A stretch of DNA of 64,000 bases from JAFGRU01 sp963665915 (GTDB lineage: Bacteria > Desulfobacterota > Desulfuromonadia > Desulfuromonadales > JAAYDE01). Position numbers and translations under genes: made by a program. How positions within the stretch are numbered: the first letter of the stretch is position 1; every line of letters starts with the position of its first letter. The DNA is taken from positions 248,001-312,000 of the forward strand of contig CAXXSG010000013.1 of NCBI GenBank assembly GCA_963665915.2, written 5' to 3'. Shown one piece after another: positions 9,612 to 17,415 of the stretch. The notes beneath the pieces are model-generated. The model saw only the letters and a program-made list of their open reading frames with translations. It did not search any database and was not told the DNA's origin.

Positions 9612-10491
9612 TGATGAAACCTTCAATCTTCAATTTTTGACTGAACTGCTTATGGACGATTACGATATCAGTCCAGTCAAGGATGGCAATAAAGCACTGC
9701 AACTGGCGGAGTCTCTTATCCCCGACCTCATTTTTCTGGATGTGGTTATGCCCGAAATGGATGGCTATACCGTTATCCGCGCCTTGAAAGTAAATAAAAG
9801 AACCCGACATATTCCAGTCATCTTTCTGACCAGCCTGGACAGTGATAAAGATGAAGAAAAAGGCCTGTCTCTGGGAGCTGTAGACTATATCAGCAAACCC
9901 TTTCATCCAGCCATCGTCAAAGCGCGGGTCAATAATATCCTGGAGCTGGTTCAGCATCGCAAACTGATCGAAAAGATCGCCATGCTCGACGGACTGACGG
10001 GAATCCCCAATCGGAGGGCCTACGATGAGCGCCTTCTGAATGAATGGAAGCGCGCGTGCCGTAACGGGGAACCGTTCTCGCTGGCTTTTTTGGACGTCGA
10101 TTATTTTAAACCCTTTAATGACACCTACGGGCATGCGGCCGGAGACTTGGCCCTGAAAAAAATTGCTCAGACCCTGACCCGGATACTGCGGCGTTCGTCT
10201 GATTTTGTGGGACGTTACGGTGGAGAAGAATTCGCTTTAATCCTCCCGAGCATACCTTTCAAGGATGCGCAGGTTTTTGCTGACCAAGCCTGCCTTGAGA
10301 TACGGAAACTGGCCATCGAACATAAGGCTTCCGAGGTCGCGAGAATGATCACAATCAGTGTCGGTGGTGCCACGACCTTGCCCTCTTGGGATAGTCAATT
10401 GACCGATTTCACCAGCCATGTGGATAAGATTCTTTACAAGGCCAAGGAAGCGCGCGACTCCTCAATCTGGAGCTTTTTCAAACAATCTTGA
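9577..10491 (+). CDS. Response regulator diguanylate cyclase (REC-GGDEF)
   Basis: A 304-residue PleD-like output protein making cyclic di-GMP. An N-terminal receiver domain has the phospho-acceptor Asp in FLDVVMPEMDG. The GGDEF domain starts at DGLTGIPNRRAYDE and has the catalytic GGEEF signature. An RSSD sequence lies five residues before it, the spacing of the inhibitory I-site (RxxD), so product feedback is likely. I chose ATG 9577 because GGAAG precedes it and the receiver begins at once; an earlier in-frame start at 9523 would add 18 residues inside the kinase gene. It overlaps the hybrid kinase by 35 bases and is its likely phosphorelay target. Confidence 0.92.
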   Translation: MDQEKPRLLIVDDETFNLQFLTELLMDDYDISPVKDGNKALQLAESLIPDLIFLDVVMPEMDGYTVIRALKVNKRTRHIPVIFLTSLDSDKDEEKGLSLGAVDYISKPFHPAIVKARVNNILELVQHRKLIEKIAMLDGLTGIPNRRAYDERLLNEWKRACRNGEPFSLAFLDVDYFKPFNDTYGHAAGDLALKKIAQTLTRILRRSSDFVGRYGGEEFALILPSIPFKDAQVFADQACLEIRKLAIEHKASEVARMITISVGGATTLPSWDSQLTDFTSHVDKILYKAKEARDSSIWSFFKQS

Positions 10492-10682
10492 GCGATACCA
10501 GAACCAAGAAGTTCTCCAGCTATGCCCTTGATGACACAAACGGCCTTCAGCCTGCCCATCCTTCATGGCCCGGGGCAAAACCTTTTCAAAGAAGATGCTT
10601 TTTAAAAAAGCAAAGAGGAATGCCGTGCCAGTTCATTAGAAAGCATACCTGTTCGTGGAATTTAGGTTGCGGCAGGGGATAG

Positions 10683-11153
10683 TTAAAAAATTGAGGCTAA
10701 TCGTTCAAAAGATTGTTTCAAGCGGGAGGAAAGGTTAAATATTATTCCTTGAAAAAGATTGAGCGCCATGGCGGGATGATTTTTGACAATGTCATCAAAG
10801 TTTTCTCTGCTAAGAACTCCCAAGAGGGTCTCCACGTGGCCCTTGGCTGTCCAAGGACGTGGACTTGCATCCAAAAAACTGGCAGCACCCAGGATTGAGC
10901 CTGTGGTGTAAGCACCGATGACTATTTGCTTGCCTGGAAACTCCGTCTGCTTTTTCATGTGGATCCGACCATTTAAAATAAAAACCAGACTCTCAGAAGG
11001 CTCTCCTTCTGCCCATAATATTTCGCCCGGAGCCAAACTACGCCATTCCAAATGGTCGAGGAGAAGTTCCTTTTCGTCATCGGAAAGAAAGCGAAATGCT
11101 TTCAACTCTTCTTTTGCACTTTTAAAAAGATGGTTACGTATTTTGGTTTTCAT
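10683..11153 (-). CDS. Stand-alone cyclic-nucleotide-binding-domain protein in the mla operon
   Basis: A 156-residue protein consisting of one CRP/FNR-type cNMP-binding beta-roll. It has APGEILWAEGEPSESLVFILNG in the front half and a phosphate-binding-cassette-like GSILGAASF...SPRPWTAKG in the back half, then C-terminal helices. There is no room for a helix-turn-helix, so it is not a DNA-binding CRP homologue. Its ATG overlaps the mlaC stop by four bases (ATGA), so it is translationally coupled as the last gene of the mla operon. A role as cytoplasmic regulator or partner of the Mla ATPase complex is inference only. Whether it binds cAMP, c-di-GMP or nothing cannot be told. Confidence 0.8.
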   Translation of the reverse strand: MKTKIRNHLFKSAKEELKAFRFLSDDEKELLLDHLEWRSLAPGEILWAEGEPSESLVFILNGRIHMKKQTEFPGKQIVIGAYTTGSILGAASFLDASPRPWTAKGHVETLLGVLSRENFDDIVKNHPAMALNLFQGIIFNLSSRLKQSFERLASIF

Positions 11154-11782
11154 TTCGGCGGTTCATTTCCCGGTGGATTTTTGAGTTCCTCAATTTTCTT
11201 TTCCATACGCTCAAAAAGACCTTCAAAACCCTCTTTTTTGACAAGTTCCCCATAAGTACTCCGGTAATTGCGGACCAGACTCACTTCCTCAATTACCACA
11301 TCATAGACCCGCCACTCATTGCTGTTTTGAGATAATTTATAGTCCACCGGAATTTCAGTGCTTTCGGTAACTATAAAAGTTTTTACCAGAGCACGGCCTT
11401 TTTTGATATTTTCTTCCACATATTTGACATTGTTTTCAGAATAATTCCCCGTGTAGGCCTCAATCCGGCCCTTATATGTATTCTCAAGAAGCTGAGTAAA
11501 AAGACCGATAAATCTGTTTCGTTGATCCGGTGTCGCCTTTCTCCAGTTCACACCCAGAATCCACTGGGACATCACCTCAAAATCGAAACGCTGTCGGATC
11601 AAATCAATAATCCGCTGATCTCTTTGATCCTTGGCAAGAGTTTGGTCACTAAGGGTTTTTATGATGCGGTCTACATCCGTTTTCAGTTGTTCAGTCGGCT
11701 CTCCTGCATATGCATTCACAATGGAAAAACAACACAGAACTACCAGAAAAACAGCTGAAACAGCCTTTTTGCCAATAAGCAT
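11150..11782 (-). CDS. mlaC: Periplasmic phospholipid-binding protein MlaC (Ttg2D)
   Basis: MlaC ferries phospholipids across the periplasm between the outer-membrane MlaA complex and inner-membrane MlaFEDB. The 210-residue protein starts with a signal peptide (hydrophobic core through about residue 25, cleavage likely after NAYA). The Ttg2 fold follows, with family features such as VMSQWILGVNWRKATPDQRNRF at the front and VDYKLSQNSNEWRVYDVVIE at the back. It lies between mlaA and the cNMP-domain gene in the leftward operon. Its stop overlaps the next start. A second ATG is not needed; the start is followed directly by basic residues. Confidence 0.93.
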   Translation of the reverse strand: MLIGKKAVSAVFLVVLCCFSIVNAYAGEPTEQLKTDVDRIIKTLSDQTLAKDQRDQRIIDLIRQRFDFEVMSQWILGVNWRKATPDQRNRFIGLFTQLLENTYKGRIEAYTGNYSENNVKYVEENIKKGRALVKTFIVTESTEIPVDYKLSQNSNEWRVYDVVIEEVSLVRNYRSTYGELVKKEGFEGLFERMEKKIEELKNPPGNEPPK

Positions 11783-11802
11783 AGTCTTATCTCCATTTTA
11801 TA

Positions 11803-12576
11803 TTATTTGTTTTTTAGAGCTTCGCGTCTCTGTGAATAAGCATTTCGAATAAACAGGTAGGGGTCCAGAGAATCTTTTTTAATACTCTCGTATGTATCTT
11901 TGTCCAGAGATATCGTGTTGACTGTTTCATAGGCTTTAGCGCCGATCCGTTCAGGAAATTCAAGATAATACCTCATAGGCTCGAGAAAGGAGTCAACCAC
12001 CAATCCCGCACCGTCGCGCAGACTGGAGGGCCCCAAAAACGGAATTACCAGATAAAAACCTTGACCGGCACCGTAATGTCCAAGGGTCTGACCAAAGTCC
12101 TCTTTCTTTTTTTTCAGGCCAAGAGATTTGGCTGGATCGAGAAGTCCAGCCATTCCGACGGTCGTGTTTAGCGCAAGCCTGCCGAGTTCTTTTCCCGCGT
12201 CTTTTAACTTAAACTGTAACAGACAGTTGGCAAAACGGATTGGGGTGGCAAGGTTTGAAAAAAAATTGGAAACTGAAGTCCTGCCCTGTTCCGGAACAAC
12301 CCGGTAGACCCTGGCCACAGGTTTCAGAAGGTAGAAATAAAGCTTGTCGTTGAACCAGAAAGAGGCACGGTTAAAGGGTTCAATAGGGTCAGCAATTTGA
12401 ACATTCGCTTTTTCATCCGAAAAAGGGTCGTCTTCAAAATCGCCAAAATCCTCATAGGTCCCTTCAGAAACAGCGTTGGGATCAGGGCCTTTTTCAGTGT
12501 TTTCAGCAGCGAACACAGGGGACAGAAAAGAACTGAAGATGAAGCATGCCAGAAGAAAAAGAGCTGTTTTCCGCAT
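11803..12576 (-). CDS. mlaA: Outer-membrane phospholipid-channel protein MlaA (VacJ)
   Basis: MlaA extracts mislocalised phospholipids from the outer leaflet of the outer membrane. The 257-residue protein has a signal peptide, an acidic linker and the VacJ domain (DPIEPFNRASFWFNDKLYFY start; FLGPSSLRDGAGLVVDS core). Most MlaA proteins are lipoproteins. Here the only early cysteine, in LLACFIFSS, sits inside the hydrophobic stretch, and the sequence looks more like signal peptidase I cleavage after PVFAA. It follows mlaD and precedes mlaC, so all parts of the transport route except a STAS protein (MlaB) are encoded together. Confidence 0.92.
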   Translation of the reverse strand: MRKTALFLLACFIFSSFLSPVFAAENTEKGPDPNAVSEGTYEDFGDFEDDPFSDEKANVQIADPIEPFNRASFWFNDKLYFYLLKPVARVYRVVPEQGRTSVSNFFSNLATPIRFANCLLQFKLKDAGKELGRLALNTTVGMAGLLDPAKSLGLKKKKEDFGQTLGHYGAGQGFYLVIPFLGPSSLRDGAGLVVDSFLEPMRYYLEFPERIGAKAYETVNTISLDKDTYESIKKDSLDPYLFIRNAYSQRREALKNK

Positions 12577-12591
12577 AATAAAATTCCATTA

Positions 12592-13038
12592 TTATTGTTT
12601 TTCAAAAATATACTTACTGACCAGTTCTTCAATATTTATTGCTGACTCGGTTTCAATAATTTCGCCCCCCGGCCCTATATTCTGAAGAGAACCTCCAGGG
12701 GAAATACTGATGTATTTATCCCCGATGATTCCCGCCGTACGAACTGAGGCAATGCTGTCTTCCTGGATCTCAACACCATTATTGATAGCCAATTCCACTT
12801 GTGCTTCATAATTTTTTGTGTCCAGGAAAACCTTGGCTACTTTGCCGATCTGAACACCGGCGATCTCGACACTGGCACCTTCCTTAAGGCCGGAAATGGA
12901 ATTAAAGCTTGCCACAACCTGATAGGTTTTATCACCAAAAAGGTTCAGATCACCCAACTTAACAGAAAGATAAGCAAAGCAGATAAAACCCGCTACTAAA
13001 AACAGACCGACGACCGTTTCAATTTTAAACCGTTTCAT
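12592..13038 (-). CDS. mlaD: Mla ABC transporter substrate-binding MCE protein MlaD
   Basis: MlaD forms the hexameric periplasmic MCE ring on the inner-membrane MlaFE complex. I place the start at ATG 13038, giving 148 residues: a short cytoplasmic start, one transmembrane helix (TVVGLFLVAGFICFAYLSV), then a single MCE domain with GLKEGASVEIAGVQIGKV and the IIGDKYISISPG end. A GGAGG Shine-Dalgarno precedes this ATG. The longer open frame to 13212 lies inside mlaF and does not look like an MCE protein. The start overlaps the mlaF stop by 14 bases. The C-terminal tail is a little short against E. coli MlaD. Confidence 0.92.
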   Translation of the reverse strand: MKRFKIETVVGLFLVAGFICFAYLSVKLGDLNLFGDKTYQVVASFNSISGLKEGASVEIAGVQIGKVAKVFLDTKNYEAQVELAINNGVEIQEDSIASVRTAGIIGDKYISISPGGSLQNIGPGGEIIETESAINIEELVSKYIFEKQ

Positions 13039-13825
13039 ATAATCCCATTTCCTCCTCTTCGCTTGAGTATATGGGTCCCATAGTTTCCTTAACGAAGGTT
13101 TTGATTTCCGGATTGTCCGAAAGCTGAAAATCTTCAGGAGACATGCATCCCTGAACCTGTCCTTTTGCCACCAGAGCCACATAATCAGCCAGTTTGAAAA
13201 TTTTAGGAACATCGTGGCTGACTATCACGGCCGTATACTTTAACTGCGCCTGGGTTTTATAGAAAAGCCGATAGATTTCATTGCTCCGGCTGACATCGAG
13301 TCCGGTGGTAGGCTCATCAAAAAACACCACTTTTGGATCCAAAACCAGAGCTCTGGCCAGACCGACCCGTTTCTGCATACCACCGCTGAGCTGTGCCGGA
13401 AACTTTTCACCTGCCCCTGTCAAATCCATCAAAGACAGCTTTTCTTCCACATTGGCCCGTATTTCCTCTTTGGAAGCCTTTGTTCTTTCTCTAAGAGGAA
13501 GAGCCACATTATCAAAAACTGTCATCGAATCAAACAGCGCCACATTCTGAAATAAAACACCGTAATTCTGGCGGACTTCCTTAAGTTCGTTTTTACTGAT
13601 TTTTGCCAAATCCTTGCCAAATACTTTTACCTCACCATGGTCCGGCTTCATGAGCCCCAGCATGTGTTTCAAAAGGACGCTCTTACCTTGCCCGCTGGCA
13701 CCTACGACAACCATGGTGGTTTCTTCAAAAATGGACAGGTTGACTTTTTTCAATACTTCCTGATTTTTGAAAGACTTTTCTACGTCAATTAACTGTATGA
13801 CTGCTTGACGATTGTCTTTTTCCAT
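13025..13825 (-). CDS. mlaF: Phospholipid ABC transporter ATPase MlaF
   Basis: The 266-residue ATPase of the Mla complex. Walker A GASGQGKS is at residues 42-49, the Q-loop is in GVLFQNVALFDS, the signature LSGGMQKR is near 146-153, and Walker B VVFFDEPTTGLD begins at about 166. The switch histidine follows in IVSHD. The sequence is closest in form to the MlaF/Ttg2A group that pairs with MlaE permeases. It sits directly between mlaE and mlaD, as in other Mla operons. ATG start. Confidence 0.94.
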   Translation of the reverse strand: MEKDNRQAVIQLIDVEKSFKNQEVLKKVNLSIFEETTMVVVGASGQGKSVLLKHMLGLMKPDHGEVKVFGKDLAKISKNELKEVRQNYGVLFQNVALFDSMTVFDNVALPLRERTKASKEEIRANVEEKLSLMDLTGAGEKFPAQLSGGMQKRVGLARALVLDPKVVFFDEPTTGLDVSRSNEIYRLFYKTQAQLKYTAVIVSHDVPKIFKLADYVALVAKGQVQGCMSPEDFQLSDNPEIKTFVKETMGPIYSSEEEEMGLYETV

Positions 13826-13880
13826 TAATAGCTCTATTAACTTCTTAAATTTAAAGAGTTCTTCCCTGACTTATCGCATG

Positions 13881-14669
13881 TCAAAGAAGAATGGCCGTAA
13901 TCAAATAGTCCCACACCAAAATTGTAACAGAGGAAAGAACAACTGCATTGGTTGTCGTGCGACTGACACCCTCCGCTCCAAAACCACCTGAACGTTCATG
14001 GTGGAGAAAAAATCCTTTTGAAGTGGATATCCAAATAATCAAAAGTCCGAAAACCAGCGATTTTACAATACCCATGTGAATATCCTGCCATTCCACACTG
14101 GAATACATACCGTGGAAAAAGGCCCCTTCATTCACTCTGAAAAGTCCGACCCCGACAAGATAACCACCAAAAATGCCCACCACATCAAAAACGAACGTCA
14201 GCAAAGGCAGGGATATTATACCTGCAATAATTTTAGGCACTATGAGGTATTTATGTGGATCGATGGCCATACATTCCAAGGCATCGATCTGCTCGGAGTT
14301 CCGCATTATTCCGATTTCTGCACAAATGGCTGAACCAGCCCTTCCAATAACCATCAGGGCGGCCAGAACCGGTCCCAACTCCCTGATAAGACTCAAAGCG
14401 ACGGCAGAGCCCAGGAAGCCTTCTGCACCGAATTTACGAAGGGAATAATAACCTTGAAGGGCCAGAACCATACCGGTAAAAAGGCCGGTAAAAAGAATGA
14501 CGAAAATGGAACGAGCGCCAATAAAGTGAACCTGGCGGATAACAGGAGCGATTTTGTAGGGGGGCTTGACTGCACTTATAAAGCAGTAAAACAGAAAAAC
14601 ACCCATTCTACCGGCCTGATCCAGATAATATAAAAAGTCGTCCCCAATTTTTTCAAAAAATCTAAGCAT
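13881..14669 (-). CDS. mlaE: Phospholipid ABC transporter permease MlaE
   Basis: The 262-residue membrane subunit of MlaFEDB. It has five or six hydrophobic segments and the family's central block LIRELGPVLAALMVIGRAGS followed by AEIGIMRNSEQIDALE. The C-terminal part carries GVSRTTTNAVV, typical of the MlaE (DUF140) family. It is the first gene of the leftward operon mlaE-F-D-A-C-cNMP. The 264-base gap upstream (14670-14933) must hold the operon promoter; I could not fix one. The Shine-Dalgarno is weak. Confidence 0.93.
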   Translation of the reverse strand: MLRFFEKIGDDFLYYLDQAGRMGVFLFYCFISAVKPPYKIAPVIRQVHFIGARSIFVILFTGLFTGMVLALQGYYSLRKFGAEGFLGSAVALSLIRELGPVLAALMVIGRAGSAICAEIGIMRNSEQIDALECMAIDPHKYLIVPKIIAGIISLPLLTFVFDVVGIFGGYLVGVGLFRVNEGAFFHGMYSSVEWQDIHMGIVKSLVFGLLIIWISTSKGFFLHHERSGGFGAEGVSRTTTNAVVLSSVTILVWDYLITAILL

Positions 14670-14933
14670 AATTTAAAGAGTTCTCAGGAAAATTGTATGC
14701 TGAAACGGCCATGGCCCGACGGTGTTTTGTTTGAAAAAAGCAATTGAGAATACCGTTAAATACCATCAGACTTTGTGCACTTATTCTGCCAAAAATATTG
14801 GTTTTTTTCTCGAGAATCATCCACAGAGAATAAAAAAGCCAGCCAAAAAAGTGAAAAAACAGGGGAATGCCAATTTTACTCATTTTTTAGCAGTTATTCT
14901 CAACGAGTTACCATTAAAAACCATTTCAAACGC

Positions 14934-15566
14934 TCATTTTTGTGTCAGCGGTTGGGGTTTAAAAAACCGTTCCGCTACCCATAAATTCGGCGAGTTTTTC
15001 CTGTTCCAAGGCATGACTTTCAGAACTCGCCACTCTGTCTCTGCAAGGGAGCGAAAAAATCGGGAGACCTCTCGTTCCTCCTCTAAACCACCAGAGTGCC
15101 CCACATAAGCCACCACAACCATCCTTCCCCCGGACTGAATCAACTCTGCGGCTTTACGCAAAGAAACCAAGGTGGTCTCTTTCAGAGTTGTCAGCTTTTT
15201 GTCTCCCCCGGGAAGGTAGCCCAGGTTAGCTATGACACATTTAAGCTCCCCTTTAACAAAATTCTCGACTTGATCGTGACTACCATGGATCAAGCACACT
15301 CCATTTGCGTTTTTATGTCCAGCAGTTTTCCCATCGTAGCGAAAAAAATTTATGTTACTTTCCTTCAGCAACTCGGAAGTCCTTGCAATCGCCTCCGCCT
15401 GAATGTCGATGGAGAGGACTTTTCCGCCGGGGCATACCTGACGAGCTAAAAAAAGTGTATCTTGGCCCCCTCCCGCAGTCAAGTCCAGGGCCGCATCCCC
15501 ATTTTGTAGAATTTCAGCGAGAAAAAAGTGCGACCAGCCAACTATGTCGGTCAGTTCATTTTTCAT
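14934..15566 (-). CDS. mnmM: tRNA nm5(s2)U34 methyltransferase MnmM (YtqB family)
   Basis: A 210-residue class I SAM-dependent methyltransferase of the rRNA_methylase/YtqB family. The SAM-binding motif is LDLTAGGGQDTLFLA, the acidic motif II is VLSIDIQ, and the family hallmark NLGYLPGGDK is present with the C-terminal NSPNLWVAERF. B. subtilis YtqB was shown to be MnmM, which adds the last methyl group of mnm5s2U at the wobble position of certain tRNAs. That fits the presence of mnmE and mnmG about 40 kb away, the enzymes that start this modification. Assignment to MnmM is from family motifs; other small-molecule substrates are possible. Confidence 0.78.
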   Translation of the reverse strand: MKNELTDIVGWSHFFLAEILQNGDAALDLTAGGGQDTLFLARQVCPGGKVLSIDIQAEAIARTSELLKESNINFFRYDGKTAGHKNANGVCLIHGSHDQVENFVKGELKCVIANLGYLPGGDKKLTTLKETTLVSLRKAAELIQSGGRMVVVAYVGHSGGLEEEREVSRFFRSLAETEWRVLKVMPWNRKNSPNLWVAERFFKPQPLTQK

Positions 15567-15740
15567 GCTTTAACCTGGATCCGTGGGTTAGGGGCGGGAA
15601 AAGAGTGTAAGTGCTTGGCCTGAATAAGTATTTCAAAAATCTGAGGCGCACCCATAGGTTCGCCGGTGATTATTGGAATACTTAGGCAGGTCAATGACTT
15701 GCGCTATTACCTGGTCATAACTCACGGACCCAGGTTTAAA

Positions 15741-16220
15741 TTAGCCGCCCAACCCACCCGGCAAGCCGTTCGACCCCTCACCCAGAACTTTCAACTTTGC
15801 CTGGATCATCTCACGGTGACTTAGCCGCATGAGCTTCGCTATTTTTCTGACCAACGCCTCTTCATATTTATCAAGAATTCCATCGGCATAGACGACACAC
15901 CAGATATTTTCCAAAATCAGCGTTTTGTCCTCATGTTCAAAATACCCATTGATTTCTTTGGAAAACTGATAAAGGTCAAAACTCTCCTCCCGGGCTTTAT
16001 GAGCCTTTTGGAGAAGAGAATCAATGTCTTTGCATGAGCTTCCGAAAACAGCCTTAAGGCCATCCCTCACTGCTGCCTCTTCCAGGTGATGAACCCGGGA
16101 GTCTGCATGAGCTATTTCAATGAGAAAAACCGCTGTGGCAATTGCCACAGACTCATCTTCCCCAGCAGCTTTTTCTTCTCCAATATCTTTTCCAAGGATT
16201 TTGGAAAACAGATCGAACAT
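15741..16220 (-). CDS. TerB-like (tellurite resistance B) family protein
   Basis: A 159-residue, all-helical cytoplasmic protein. The two repeated acidic motifs VFLIEIAHADSRVHHLEE and NIWCVVYADGILDKYEE are the metal-binding signature of the TerB/co-chaperone DjlA-type fold. No signal peptide or membrane helix is seen. It lies upstream of mnmM on the same strand but 174 bases away, so co-transcription is uncertain. It is divergent from rpoH, and its start lies about 120 bases from the CIRCE site. No terC or other ter genes are nearby, so a role in tellurite resistance is not supported. The function is unknown. Confidence 0.8.
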   Translation of the reverse strand: MFDLFSKILGKDIGEEKAAGEDESVAIATAVFLIEIAHADSRVHHLEEAAVRDGLKAVFGSSCKDIDSLLQKAHKAREESFDLYQFSKEINGYFEHEDKTLILENIWCVVYADGILDKYEEALVRKIAKLMRLSHREMIQAKLKVLGEGSNGLPGGLGG

Positions 16221-16308
16221 TGTCCCTCCATGTGTTTTCGCTTCGAGCTTTTTTTGGCATTTATTTTCGACTTTATACTCTTATTTGGAATTTTATCTTT
16301 TTTTCAAC

Positions 16309-16337
16309 TTGAAAACAGGCAAAATTTCTGGTAAAAA
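16309..16337 (+). promoter_or_regulatory. Predicted sigma-70-type promoter of rpoH
   Basis: TTGAAA at 16309-16314 and TAAAAA at 16332-16337 are separated by 17 bases. The expected transcription start, about seven bases further on, falls at the left edge of the CIRCE operator. Such overlap is usual for HrcA-repressed promoters. The -10 matches consensus at four of six positions, so the call rests partly on its position. Confidence 0.6.
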
Positions 16338-16342
16338 TCTTG

Positions 16343-16369
16343 TTAGCACTCGCGTGTGATGAGTGCTAA
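16343..16369 (+). promoter_or_regulatory. CIRCE operator (HrcA binding site) in front of rpoH
   Basis: The sequence is TTAGCACTC, then nine bases, then GAGTGCTAA: a perfect match to the CIRCE inverted repeat bound by the heat-shock repressor HrcA. It ends 43 bases before the chosen rpoH start and would lie in the 5' leader at or just after the transcription start. No hrcA gene is in the window. CIRCE usually controls groESL and dnaK operons, so finding it on a sigma-32-type gene suggests that HrcA sits above RpoH in a cascade. Confidence 0.9.
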
Positions 16370-16412
16370 CAGTTCTCAAGCGGAGAGAAGGCTACCGAAA
16401 GGACTATATAAG

Positions 16413-17270
16413 ATGTACGAACTCACCGTTCCCACCATGACGGATACCCTGGAGTTTTACATGATGCAGGTTAAGCAGTTTAAACTGCTTAGCCGTGAAG
16501 AAGAGCATGACTTGGCGGTCCGCTACCACCGGCATGGCGACTTGGATGCAGCCCAGCGCCTCATCTGTGCAAATTTGCGTTTTGTTGTAAAAATCGCCCA
16601 TGAATATCGCGGCTACGGCATGAAAATGCTCGATTTGGTTCAGGAAGGCAATATCGGCCTGATGATGGCTGTAAAGAAGTTCGACCCCGAAAGGGGCCTG
16701 AGGCTTATTTCCTATGCCGTTTGGTGGATCAAAGCTTATATTCATAATTTCATCATCCGAAGCTGGTCTATGGTTAAGATCGGAACAACCCAGGCGCAAA
16801 AAAAACTTTTTTTTAAACTGAACCAGGTTCGGAGCGCCTTTCAGAAGATGGGAGACGAATACCCCGCTTCAATCTTGGCCAAAGAACTGGAAGTGCGTGA
16901 AGAAGAATTGGTGGAAATGGAGCAGCGAATGAGCGCCAGGGATGCTTCTATCGATATCCCCCTTACGGAAGGAAGTGATTATACCCTTCTCGACACATTA
17001 CCTGACATTCGTGAAAACCAGGAAGACCAATTTATCAAACACGAGCAGGAGAAATCTTTGGCTGCAAAGATTCAATCTGCCTTACTGACCCTTAATGAGC
17101 GTGAGCGGAGCATCGTACAATCAAGAATCTTATCGGAAACCCCCATGACGCTTCAGAACCTCGCTGACAAATATCAAGTCAGCCGCGAAAGAATCCGTCA
17201 GCTGGAAAAAAATGCCCTACAAAAAATCAAACCCACTCTTGCTTCTCACGCTCACATACAGCACAGTTGA
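16413..17270 (+). CDS. rpoH: RNA polymerase heat-shock sigma factor RpoH (sigma-32)
   Basis: A 285-residue sigma factor directing RNA polymerase to heat-shock promoters. Region 2 (LVQEGNIGLMMAVKKFDPER, then AVWWIKAYIHNFIIRSWSMV) and region 4 (LADKYQVSRERIRQLEK) match the RpoH group of sigma-70 factors. Length equals E. coli RpoH. I chose ATG 16413 because AAAGGA lies nine bases upstream; frames starting at 16356/16359 would translate through the CIRCE operator and add 19 unrelated residues. The CIRCE site and promoter directly upstream indicate HrcA control. bamD follows 145 bases downstream with its own ribosome-binding site. Confidence 0.93.
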   Translation: MYELTVPTMTDTLEFYMMQVKQFKLLSREEEHDLAVRYHRHGDLDAAQRLICANLRFVVKIAHEYRGYGMKMLDLVQEGNIGLMMAVKKFDPERGLRLISYAVWWIKAYIHNFIIRSWSMVKIGTTQAQKKLFFKLNQVRSAFQKMGDEYPASILAKELEVREEELVEMEQRMSARDASIDIPLTEGSDYTLLDTLPDIRENQEDQFIKHEQEKSLAAKIQSALLTLNERERSIVQSRILSETPMTLQNLADKYQVSRERIRQLEKNALQKIKPTLASHAHIQHS

Positions 17271-17415
17271 GAAAAAAAGATTGTTTAATATTAATCTTTT
17301 GTCCTTCTGGTCCGCAATCTTTTCCCTGGACCGTTATTATATCAGATTATCAGCATTTACATTGCTTTCCTCTTCCTGTAAAATCACAAATTAAAACTCT
17401 GGAGAGTTGTTTTCT

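Noticed and set aside
10488..10682. Small rightward frame of 64 codons after the GGDEF gene
   Set aside because: TTG start overlapping the previous stop, no ribosome-binding site, no recognisable family and low-quality composition.
14722..15108. Rightward frame of 128 codons upstream of mlaE
   Set aside because: It runs antisense into mnmM, has no recognisable domain and lysine/serine-rich composition typical of a shadow frame.
16356..16412. Upstream GTG/ATG starts for rpoH
   Set aside because: They overlap the CIRCE operator, have no Shine-Dalgarno and add residues not found in RpoH.
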